In this document: in pieces, positions 33,624-44,600 of the stretch
Position numbering within the stretch: the first letter of the stretch is position 1
Layout of the letters: each line of letters begins with the position of its first letter
NCBI GenBank assembly: GCA_001584585.1
Contig: LSYV01000002.1
Coordinates: forward strand, 465,891 to 529,890
Direction: 5' to 3'
DNA: 64,000 nt
Source: Gonium pectorale
Taxonomy: Eukaryota; Chlorophyta; Chlorophyceae; Chlamydomonadales; Volvocaceae
Program-made: the position numbers and the translations under genes
The notes under the pieces: generated by a model
Database searches by the model: none
The model's input: only the letters and a program-made list of their open reading frames with translations
Told to the model about the DNA's origin: nothing

Positions 33624-36600
33624 ATGCCACAGCTGTTCTGCGTGCTTGAGGAGGGCGGCCGCGCCCTGCTGACGCGAGCGCAAGGCGACATCCAGGCGCC
33701 CAGCTTCCCTACGGTTGGGCTGCTTAGCTCCATTGCGACGTACACGGAGAATACTGGGCACGAGCTGAAGGTCATAGCCAGCACCAACGTGCGAGTCATC
33801 TACCGCAGGTGACCCGGGGACCGCACGGATGGCACGGTGGCGCCGTGCCGGGATATCTGCATGCCACAGGCCAAACCTCTTGCGCAAGTTCATCAAAGTT
33901 TGGCATCATATACATTCATCATCACGATTCGGGCGGTCCAGAGTACTACGGCTGAGGTTCTCGCCTGCGCCCAGCAAAACCAACCTTGCCCGGCGTTTCC
34001 TATGTGCGAACCAGGTTTCAGAGCCACTTGCTCTTTGTGCTGGTCACCAGCAACCTCCTGCTTCAAACTGAGCTTCTGCAGCTCCACCTTCAGGTAACAG
34101 GGCTCGTGGGGGGCTGCGATGCTGCTTGCGCGTGCTACATACGTCACTAGTTGCTCACCAGCTTGGGGTATCGGCTTCCTGCAAGGACAGGGCTGCGCCC
34201 GCAAATCCCCTTCCTGATGTTCTTTGCAGACGCTCTTTGATGCCCTCCTCCTGTTGCTGGGATCGGCGGCTCTTGCGCTTGACACGACCGCGAAGATTGA
34301 TGTCCTCAAGAAGAAGTTGAGGGGTGAGATGGCGACAGCGGGCTGATGCTCTTACAACCCAATCGCAAATCCTGCATGTTAACATGTAACCTGGCCTTTG
34401 GTCCCGCTGTGCAAGATTTCTATGCTTCTGACCCGTCAATGCTCGGTTCTGCATTCCGTAGGTCCAGGCGTGCAGCGGGCTGTGGATTCCCTCATAGCGG
34501 ACGACACGCTCGTTCCATGCGTTCTGTTGCCAATCCCCCAGGTGCACGTGGGTCAAGTTGGACCGCATCGTCGTGCATTGTACTGGATCGCATGAAGCTG
34601 ACGGGTGTGCTTGTCTTCAGTGTGTTGGAGTGAACGGATTGGGTCTCCTTGAGCCCGGGCGCTGGGCGTGAACGTGCCCTGCCTCCCTGCATTGACTGCC
34701 GCTCGAAACCCTCCGCACGGTATCTACATTCCGCCTGCATCTGCTGTCGGCTCATCCAATAGGTAGTGGGGCTGCCGCTGCGCTACAAGGCCAGCCTGCA
34801 GGGCGCCTTGGCCAAGATAGTGGACACGTTGGGATGCCAGCACGCGGCCCTGATTAGCGAGGGCTACTACATGGCCGCGACACACGGTGAGATCAAGCTC
34901 ACGCGTCGGAAAGCCTTTCCTTGCCCTTTCTGTTGCCTCGGGCCAGCCTGCGGCCTGCGGCCATCCCTGAAGGTCTCAGCCAACTGTGCTGTACCTCGCT
35001 TTGCCCCTGGGCCCACTCAGGCTGGTGGACACTGCTGTCCCCGCGGGAGCAGATGCTTGTGCAGCACCTGGCATGGCAGCAGGCGCAGGACGAGGTAGAT
35101 AGGCGCCCGCCTGAGAAAGCGAGTGGGGAATATGCTTCTGTTCTTCTGTCCGCCTGGCCTGCGTACGAGATTTGAGGCCTCTGCGCCTGACCAGGCCCCC
35201 GGGACACAGGACGGAGGGGTGGAGGGAACGTCTATGAACAGCTTCTCAATGCAGGAGCCCGTTCCATGAGAGTATACGTGAAGTTGCTGGAATCCGAATC
35301 AAGCATGTATATGCTGCTTTGCAGTCTGGCGACGGTCCCACGGAGCTGCTCGTGCACGTGGAGAAGCGGCAGTATGAGGCGCCCCTGCGGCTGCGATGGC
35401 TCTTGCTTCAAGACGGTGAGAAAAAAACCGTGATGGCGACAGCACATGCCCTCGTTTAGTAGCGGCTTGGGCCCTAATCCCGGTATGTACGGCCGCGCCA
35501 TGCAGCTGTCCTCCTGGCTGTACTTTTCGAGTCCTCGGGCACAGCGCCGCCGCCGCTACAGGTAACCACGATGGGCGGGTCTCCTCACCACCCTAACGCT
35601 TGTCCTGAAGAATGCTTACCCCCAGGAATTTGTTCGCATCCGTTCCATTCCAATCGTTGCGAGCCTGCCAGTAATGGCATGCGCGCTGTTGATCCCGGTG
35701 GACCCGGACCTACCGAGTGTGTAACTGTCTTGCAGGCCTCTGAAGCCCAGCTGCGAGCGCACGTGCACGGTCTCGGGCAGGCGTTGGAGGTATGCGTTGC
35801 GGCGCAGTATGGGTGCAACAACCTGTGCTAGGGGCTGTCACGCCTTGACAATTCGCTGGGACAACATCGTGGACCCTCCCTCGTATAGCGCCATACCGCT
35901 AAGACGACATAGTCGCAGGCCTAGATGCGCCCAGCTTCTCCCAAACGTGTGCCCCGCCGCAGACGCCGCTATGGCTGAGCCAGCCAGTGCCTCAGTTCGC
36001 ATCGATTACCTTCGACCTGGCGCTCGTGGTGGAGCACTCGCCGCCGTCCGCCACGCTGCTGTGGGGACACGGCGGCAGCGCACTGCAGCAGGTCGGTTGG
36101 CCGGGGACCAAGTGGGGATCAAAACCTGTTGAGTTTACCGTGTCTTGTCTGGCCCGTCGTCTAGGACAAAAACCAAACTTGGTTGTACAAAAGGCCATGT
36201 GTTCGTGCGCCTTCCCACCTTCATTCCCTTAGGGCTTCAACCCTCTGGTGTCGCCCACCCTGAGGAAGCAAATGGGCAGCTCCCCGAGCCCTATGCTAGC
36301 GTACAGGTAGGCCCAACCAGCTCACGACTCACGCGGCTGCTTCCCGTTACCAAACCCCGTTGCGGCATGGCGCACTGCGCCTCCTCTTCGTACATCGGCA
36401 CTGTCAAGCACGAGCTGCGTGGGCCTGTTCCGCAAACTGGGCCGACATCGTCTTCGGTGAATCGGCAGCATGAGCCCTCTGTTTGCTCCCATTAATGTGC
36501 GTCCCAGATCGCCCGCAGCGCTGCGCGACGAGTCGGTCACTACGGGCGGTGACGGGCTGCAGCTATTCTTCCGTTCGGCCGTAGACACACTAGTGTCGTT

Positions 36601-37809
36601 CGTGCTGCAGGCCTGGCCGCAAATGCCGGCGGCGCTGCAGGCGACCCTCCACGGGGCGGCTAGCTCACGGCTCGTCACGGCGGCGCGGGCGGTCTCGACG
36701 TCGGCGCAGGGCTCCCAACTCGTAAGTCAGCATCCGTCTTATGGCCTTTGCGGGCGTCTAGTCCTAAGACTCATGTGTTCCGTATGCGTGACGGAATGCA
36801 GGAAACAGGTGTGTTCCGTATGCGTGACGGAATGCAGGAAACAGGTCTGAAAGGTAGCTAGGAAAGGCATAGTAAGCCTCATGTGTGAGCATCTGGTCGA
36901 GACTTGCCGGCTTTCGCGACTGGCCATCGCAGGTGCGCAACACATCTTGCGGCACAGCTGCATCCCCTCAACAGCAGCCCCGCACCGCCTCACAGCCCGG
37001 GACGCCCCCACACCTAGCCTCGCCGGCATCCGTGGCCCGCGGGGCCGGCTCCCGCCTGGGCCTGGGCCTTCGGCGCCTCTCTAATGGCGCCACGAGCACG
37101 TCAGCCGCGAGCGGCAGCCGCCTGCAGGCGCTGTTCAGCCGGACTAGCAGCGCAATGTCGGAGGCCCCGCCCGGCCCCGGGCCAGGCGCGGGGCCTGTAG
37201 ACGGGGCCGGTGCTGAGCCGCCGAGCGAGCACGGTGTGGAGCTGACCGAGCCGTCGGAGCTGTCGCATATTGCGTATGAGGAGGTCCACGCCGTTGTCGA
37301 GGGTAAGGTCATGAAGGCATGGGCAGCAATGACCAATGGACTTCATGTGATTAGTGCGGCTATTGCATTTAAGGAAACACGTTGGGCTGCGGTTGTCGCA
37401 GCGCTGAAGAAGATGGTGCAGCTGCGGGAATGTGACATGAGCGGGTTCCGGTTGTATGTTGCGATCATTGGGACTGCCCTGTCGTGGGCGTTCTGTCCAC
37501 GTCACTGTCTCACCTGTTTCTCACCCAAACATGTGGCCAACAGGAGCCAGATTGCTGGCCTTCCTCGACCGAGGCGGCGGCACCAGCAGCAGCGGCGTTG
37601 AGGGCGCCTCGGTGGCAACGGGCAGTAGCGTACCATGCGGCTCGGCCACCAGCCCCTCGGGCGGCAGTGCCGCCGGACACGACAGCGCGGTGGATGTGTT
37701 CATTAGCTTCCCCCGCCGGGTGGGGCGCGCCGCGGCCCTGGAGGCAGCCATCACGTTGAGGGCAACCTACATGATGGCCTACCACATCGATGAGTCCAGC
37801 AAGCAATAG
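33624..37809 (+). CDS. FUZ: Fuzzy (FUZ) homologue, CPLANE longin-domain protein
   Basis: FUZ pairs with INTU in the CPLANE complex, which in animals acts as a Rab23 exchange factor and recruits IFT-A to basal bodies. Fourteen exons join in perfect phase: 33624-33808, 34015-34093, 34230-34323, 34462-34541, 34763-34886, 35021-35094, 35325-35415, 35506-35561, 35736-35789, 35963-36091, 36233-36306, 36508-36721, 36933-37302, 37544-37809, giving 629 aa (human FUZ 418). Matches to remembered human FUZ are colinear: a first longin strand set ending in RFQSHLLFVLVTS, LFDALLLLLGSAAL, DVLKKKLR (human LKKDLR), VDSLIADDTLVPCVLLPIP, LQGALAKIVDTLG and MAATHGWWTL (human AATEGWWRL). The C-terminal third (Gly/Ser/Pro-rich linker, then FISFPRRVG) is extra or diverged. 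MON1, another longin-trio protein, is the main alternative and fits less well. Confidence 0.75.
36775..36844 (+). repeat. Tandem 36-base repeat (2 copies) with hairpin, copy B of dispersed repeat
   Basis: Two identical 34-base units starting GTGTTCCGTATGCGTGACGG are separated by GT, inside the FUZ intron 36722-36932. Each unit contains the inverted pair TTCCGT/ACGGAA. The second unit continues into sequence matching 6810-6866 on the opposite strand. Confidence 0.85.
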
Positions 37810-37984
37810 CGAAGGAGCTTGCGATGATGTTGGCTGAGGCGCTGGGCAGGCGGGGATCCTGAATAGTATAGGGTGTATTTGGCTGTGTACGACACCTTCG
37901 ATGATATGCGCACGTGTGGATCTGGCGTGCAGCGAGGCATGACCGACTATGGGCGGGGGCAAGAGGTTGGAGAGTGCTCACATT

Positions 37985-38045
37985 ATATGAGCCTGAGGTG
38001 CACGCCTGAGGCGCATGTCTGAGGCGCATGCCTGAGGCGCGTGCC
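37985..38045 (+). repeat. Short tandem repeat, CTGAGGCGCATG type
   Basis: Four imperfect copies of a 13-14 base unit (CCTGAGGTGCACG, CCTGAGGCGCATGT, CTGAGGCGCATGC, CTGAGGCGCGTGC) in the FUZ 3' UTR. Confidence 0.8.
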
Positions 38046-38440
38046 GTCCAATGGCTGTACGTGGGCCCTGAGCGAGGTTACTGGACTCCGGGGCCGACGC
38101 GTCCTCTTGGATTGGCACGCGTGGTAGTTGGTGGCACGCAGGGCTAGCTCAGCCCTGAATTCAGTTGCAATTGGCTAGCGTACAGACTGTATGCTGATCC
38201 TTCGCATTGGTGGCCTGCGCCTGATCGATTTCTGATAGGTCCTCGTGACATAACCGCCACAACGAGCGACTTCGAACTCCCTTTCTTCGCACTTTCATTA
38301 TATCAAGCAATAGTACTTATAACTCTTCTGCTTATGCATTGTCTTGACCCCTTTGAAGCCCAGTGTGCAGGTATCGCACTATCTAGTGAACGAGAGCAAG
38401 GGAAACATTTGCATTCTATAATTAAATTATGAAACATATA

Positions 38441-38445
38441 TGTAA
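38441..38445 (+). promoter_or_regulatory. TGTAA polyadenylation signal of FUZ
   Basis: TGTAA within an AT-rich stretch 632 bases after the FUZ stop codon. Confidence 0.45.
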
Positions 38446-38647
38446 CCAAGGATAAGAAAAGCAAAAGCGGGGCATCGTTCTCGGAGGCGTGCTTCAGCTT
38501 GCGGACCAAGGCGCTTGAGTCCAACATAACAGCCAAATGTTTAACTTCGGCCAGGTCCGCTGGCGCTGCTCGTCTGGGGCTGGTGCCCATGCCGGTCTGC
38601 TTACTGCGTAGGGTCAATTGAAATAATGGCCTGTGGGACTTTCGATC

Positions 38648-41600
38648 ATGCAGGACCGTCAGCCGGGCAGTGGGGGCCTGCCGCCCATGTCAAGTGGGTC
38701 CCGGGTTACGGGCCTGTGGGTCCACGGGTCTCGCGCATCTACGTGCATGGGCTCTGACCATAAAGGTGCCAAGGGGGAATACGGGCAGCTCGCAAGGATT
38801 CATTTAGCGGCTCGTTCGGCGTTGGCAGGTCAGACCCTGTCCATGTGCCTTAGCCTCTCACCTGCCCAGTGAGCCCGTCTGGCGCCACAGCCGCTCAGCA
38901 ACAAGAACGTACATCGGGTCCTTGCCATCTCTGCCAGATCCACATGCAAAGGCCCCAAGTACATTTTCCCCTTGTTGCAGTCACAGGTGGCGGCGGTCAT
39001 CACGCCAGCAGCAGCAAAGCGGGCCGCGGTGGAACGGATAGCAAAAGCGGCCCTGCGCGGCAGGGGTACATGCCGCGATACACATCGGACCCGACAAATG
39101 GAACCGATGCTATCAACCAGGTTGGCAGGGCGGCATGGGCAGACCCGTGGGTCATTGGCTGGCAGTTGGGTACCGGGCGAAGGGCAATGACGTATGGCGT
39201 CACGTGCTATGCCGGCTTTGGGTATGTGTGCGCGCTTCTGTGTGGCTCTTCACAACGGAGGGGCAGAGACGGCGCGAGGAGCGTGAAGATGAAGAGGGTG
39301 GGCGGCGGAGTACGTGGGCGGAGAGCGTAGCATCCAGAAGCCATCTTGCTCAAGGGAAGAGTTGCACGTGGCTGCTGACAGCCTGCAGGCGCCCGGGGGG
39401 CCGTAAGGGCCAAGGGACCATCCCTGGAGTGTGAAATGCGCTGGGACCGTTAGCCGCGCCTATCAGACATTTCAAACAGCCACATCTACACACGCGTGCA
39501 CGCATGATTGATTGCATACCGTTTTGCCCCCCAACGTGGCTCTGACGCCGACAGGACATTCTGCGGCGCGTCAAGGCAAAGTTCGATAGCGCAGACCTGG
39601 ACGGAACGGGCCAGCTACATCCGCAGGAGTTTATCAAAGCCTTCCTCGGTGGGTAGGCGCCTGATTTGTTGGGTTCCTGGGTACCGGTACGATGGCGTTT
39701 GGGCAGAGGGTGCATTGGAGGCATCTACTGGAGTCCAACCGCCCTGATACACGGTTACACTAGTGGGATCAAGGGTCATGCAGTAGCCGAGGACCGTAAG
39801 GTAGAGCTGTGTCGTGTCTAGGCTGGGCCGTAGAAGGTACGAGGGTCGCTATATCCTACAAAGCCGGGGCGTGATGTCGCGTGCGCGACTCCGGGTGCGG
39901 TGCCGTCCCACTCCAAACCCGGATCTCCTGTTCTGGAACTGCAGGTATCCTTCAAACGGAGGACGGCGGCGACGCGGAGGCCCTAGCAAAGCTGTTCATG
40001 CGCATTGACGCGAACAGGTGTGGAGTGTATGGTGCAGCTTGGGACTGCCACGTGCTGAGGATCTGGAGGGGAGCAGCGCGCACCCGCGGGAGTCAACCGG
40101 CATACATGCCATGGTGTACGGGCGCAACATAGGCGGAAGCCGCATGTTGGTGTTTCAGTTGCCACACACTGCGCTGCCACCGCGTATTGACGACCCTGCT
40201 CAAGGCCCCTACACCCGACGACCACTAACCGATGCCATTGTTGTCCATGGTGGCCCTGCCGCGCGTCGCGTTTAGCGACGGCACGATTGACTGGGATGAG
40301 TTCTCGACCTACATGCTACTGGAGAGCCAGGGCAGCGCGCGGGTGCGGGAGTTCGAGAGCACCGTGACGATGCAGGTGAGGACGTATTTACAGGGTTACG
40401 TGGATAGCTGGGCTTGGAGCTGGCGACTTGGAAGCTTGGTGACGGGTTCTTAAGACGGCGTTCTCTTGGCGGCGACCGCTTGGCTGTTCTAATAGGTACA
40501 CCGTAGGCCCGTACGGGGGCGCCCATGCTCGTAGATTGTGGGTTTGAAGTCATCGACGTTTGTCTACGGCCCAGGGCGTCTGACCTGACCTGTCCGCAGC
40601 TCTTCCTCATGGGCTCATTCGCATCTTCCCCTCTTTGAATCGTACTCGTACTCAAGTACCACTCGCACTGCGATGTGCCGCCCGTTGCCCCCACCCGCAG
40701 CAAGCGGAGCCCTCCCCGGTATCTGACCTGCTCGCGCACAAGGACGCCATGACCCACATCACCGCCATGCGCCTCGCCAACGGGGTGGACAGATACGCAA
40801 CCTGCGGACGGTATGCTCTTGGGCCATGGGGCCGTAACTTTGTTCCGGGAGGTCCGTTTAGCAGCTAGCAGCGTACAGGGTTTGCATGCACGTTTCTGGA
40901 CCACCTCCTGCTTCAGTCCTCCTGCGTTTACCCGCCTTTCCACTTACTTTTGCGCAGGGACGGCACGGTGCGCTTGTGGAACGCAAAGGACCTGAAGCAC
41001 ATAAAGACACTGCACCTGCCGCGCCCGCGCGCGCCCGCGTCCTCTCGATCCGACGGTACCGACCGCATTGGCAGCGCGCGGGGGCGGCAGGTGGCGCAGC
41101 ATGGCGGTCTGTGGGCTACCTGCTCGGCCTTCATGCCTCTGACCCAGAAGTTGGCGGTTGGCTCCTTCAGCCGCTCGATCCGGATCTACGACCTCGCGTC
41201 GTACGAGCTGGCTGGACAGATTCCAGAAATCGACTACGTCCCGTTGTGCCTTGACGTGTGGGTGCCGTCTCGGGCGAAAGACAGCGAACTCATGGTAGTC
41301 GGCGACGGCGGCGGCTGGGTGCGGCTGTTCGAGGTGAGATCCAGCACTGGATCGAGCGGCACGGACAGTGAGGCGCTGGCGTCGGCGTCGGCAGCGGGGC
41401 CTGGTGGCGGTGCTGGCGGCAGCGGCGTTGAGCGGCTGACTGAGCGGCCCCGCTGGCGGTACCACCACCACAACGACTGGGTAATGGCGGTAAAGTGAGT
41501 TGGCGCCGCGCTCGCTCATGGCCATCGTGATGGATGGCCTGGAGGATGACGAATTGGATGGCGCTGTACGGGGCGGAAACATAACGGAGTTAGCCTGGGC

Positions 41601-44600
41601 AGCGGCACGGCAAGGCGCTCTGTGACCTACGCGTTCCGCGCGCGATGATGCCCCGGCTCTGAAGTTGCATGCATCGCGAAAGGAAAGGAACCTTTTGTAC
41701 GTGTCGGCACAGATAGCGGTGAGTGACCCCCCGCTTCATGCGCGGTCTAAACCCCATCGCTCTCCTGTCGACCCCCAGGTACGTGTCGGACATGAACTGC
41801 GTGCTGGCGGCCTCGCTGGACAAGACGGTGTCCATCACGGACGCGGAGGAGAGGGTGCCGCTCAAGAAGCTCGAGGGACACCACAACAAGGTGCACGGGA
41901 CGCGGTGTGCCGCCAGTGGCGCACGGCCGTGCTGTGCCGTTGCTGTTGGCGGGCGCACGGGACCGCCTGCACCCCCTCATCTTGGCTCCGTTGACACGGC
42001 TCCTCCGCGCAACTTGTTTCATTTTCTGCCCTGCCCTGCCCTGCCCTGCCCTGCCCTATCCCGAACCGGCTCAGGGTGTCAACGCTGTGGACTGGTCCTC
42101 CTTGTACAAGTTTGTGGTGACGGGGAGCTTGGACCGCAAGGTGACCACAGCTTTAGGGCGGTCTAGCCTTTCTCTTGAAGAACACACGATGAACAGGCTG
42201 TGAAGTGGCAACCGTAATTGCGCAATCGTAAGGGCCCCTGCCAGGCCCCGACCACGTCCGCCCGTGCGCGCTCAGCCGCATCAGCCGCATCACACCGGCG
42301 TGGAACTGCGCCCCATGCAGGTGATCCTGTGGAACCCCTTCAGCCAGAAGCCTCTGGCGGTCCTGGCCGGGCACAACGCGGCGGTGACGGGTGTGGTGGT
42401 TAACGACCGGGACAACCAAATCATCTCGCTGTCCACAGACCACATAATCAAGGTACTCATTTTCATGCCCGTTGCGAATAGGCCGCAGACCTCGTTGCCA
42501 CTGCCCGCTTTACCACGCTTTGGCACACGGTCGGGCGTGATGTTGTGGCCGGTAGTACCTGCGTGCATGCACATGTGACTTCGGACAGACACCGGTGCGC
42601 TGATGCCGCGACGCGATGTTTGCGGTCATGGTCATGAAGACGTGACTGCTCGTGCAGCGGCTCCACGCGCTGCATCACCCGCTTACTTCTACGCCTGGTG
42701 CCGCCCTTTCCCCAACGCCACTGTTGCCCCTCAGATCTGGGACATCCGCAACCACAAGTGTGTACAGACGCTGTCAGATCGGGAGCTGCTCAGCATGCCG
42801 CAGCACGTGAGGCGGGGGCGGCTGGGTGTATGGTGGTGGACTCGGAAGGGCGTCGTATCCTCCTGTTCAGGAGGATACTACGGGGATCCACCTGGGAGTC
42901 GTACGCATGGCGTGCGCCCAAGCCTGTACTCATGGCTTAGGACAGGGGGTAGCAGCAGTTCCTTTTCTTGTCGACGCGGGACACGTGCAGCATGTCAGCC
43001 TACTACCCAAAGCCCACCCTTCTCTTGCGGTCATTGCGCCCGCAGGCCACGGATGACGCCGTCACACCGGTGTTGTACGATCCAGAGCGCCGCCAGCTGG
43101 TGACGGGATACCTCAAACCCAAGGTCCGTCGCATGGTCGTTTGGTAGTCCGTTGGCCGTTTGGCTCATCATTCGGACCCCGCGCGCCGGCGTGTATACCA
43201 ATGTACTGCTATGTGCCCGCGTCTTACTTGACCGCCCCTCTCGTGATCCATGGGTCTGTGCCCGGCCCCGCGCACGCAGGTGTGGAAGATGACCACGGCG
43301 GGCGCCGGCGCCACACAGGCGCACAACGCGGCGGTGACCCGCGTGGTCTACAACGCCAACTTCAGCGAGGCCATCTCCGCGGACCACGCGGGCACCATCA
43401 GTGTCTGGTGAGGCGGTGGCTGCTGGCGGCGGGCTGTGGCTGGCTGTACGGGTTGCAGGTGCTGGGATGGGACAAGGCAACCCTCGTGAAAGGTTGGGTG
43501 CCAGGTCCCTTTCACAAGCCCGGCTCCATTTCCTGGTCTAAGCCAAGGCCTCAGTGCTTTGCGTCATGCCAGGTCGTTACCGGAGCTTTGCCCCGTACTC
43601 TGCCACCCGACCCCAAACCTCTCAGGCACGTCCCCACCGGCAAGCTGCGCTACCGCTTCCTGCAGTGCCACGGCAACAACCGCATCACGGCGCTCGCATT
43701 CGATGCGGCCAGGCGGCGACTCATCACAGGAGCGGAGGACGGTGATTGCAAGGTGAGAGGGAGTACGGACCGACATCTCCTTTCCCTCGCCTTCTTCCAG
43801 GCGCCCACTCGCCTGCCACCGTTGCAGCCGCCAGACTCGGCCACGCACATCGTCACCGTTGCGCAACAACCGCCCCACCTTCCGACCACCCGCTAGCGGC
43901 TTCTAACCTTTCCGTTTCTCGCACCGAACAACCCCCCTCGGCTGTTCCTTACTCACCACGGCAGATCTGGAACTTCAGCAGCGGCGCCTGCCTGAGCCAC
44001 CTGCAGAGCAAGACGCGCGCCGAGGTGACGGCGCTGGTGCCGCTGCGCGGACCGCTCACGCGCTACGTGCTAGCTGCCGGCTGGGACCGCCGCATCACCT
44101 TCTACGAGGACAATGCAGCCAAGGCGGTGGGGCCGTCCCGCGCCCTGGCCGGGCACAAGGTCCGTGCGGCGTGGCCGCAGCCATGATGAACGGTGGCTGA
44201 GGTGTGGGGGCCTTCCGGGATACGCACCGTCTGGTGCTGCGCTGGCATGGGGACTGAGGTGGACGACAAGGGGTAAGCTCGGTGTGCGGACGAGGCCGAC
44301 TATCGTGCCAAGAGGTGTGACGCTGGGGACTGCAATCCCGGGTATACATTGTACAATACCGCTCACCGTGACTTACGCGCAGTAGCCACTGATCCAGCAG
44401 CCGCAGGACTGTCTCAGCCGCTTGCCTGCCCGCCCGCCAAGCCGCTAAACCGCCAACCTTCTAACTGCCTTAACTGCTTCAGGCCGACATCCTGGCGATG
44501 GTTGCTCTGGAGGGCAGCAGCACCGTCGTGACTGCTTCAGACGACGGCGAGCTGTGGGTATGGAACATGGACTCGTGCGCGCCCAAGCGCCGCATGATCG

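Larger units (their letters stand above)
37810..38647 (+). other. FUZ 3' UTR and upstream region of WDR49-like gene
   Basis: Holds a short tandem repeat (37985-38045), an AT-rich pocket (about 38280-38460) unlike the rest of the window, and a TGTAA signal at 38441-38445 that probably ends the FUZ transcript. The next gene starts about 200 bases later, so its promoter must be compact. Confidence 0.5.

Noticed and set aside
35250..35410. Frame reading MRVYVKLLESESSMYMLLC as a FUZ exon with two frameshifts
   Set aside because: The exon 35325-35415 joins its neighbours in phase without any frameshift and fits the family alignment better, so the other frame is intronic.
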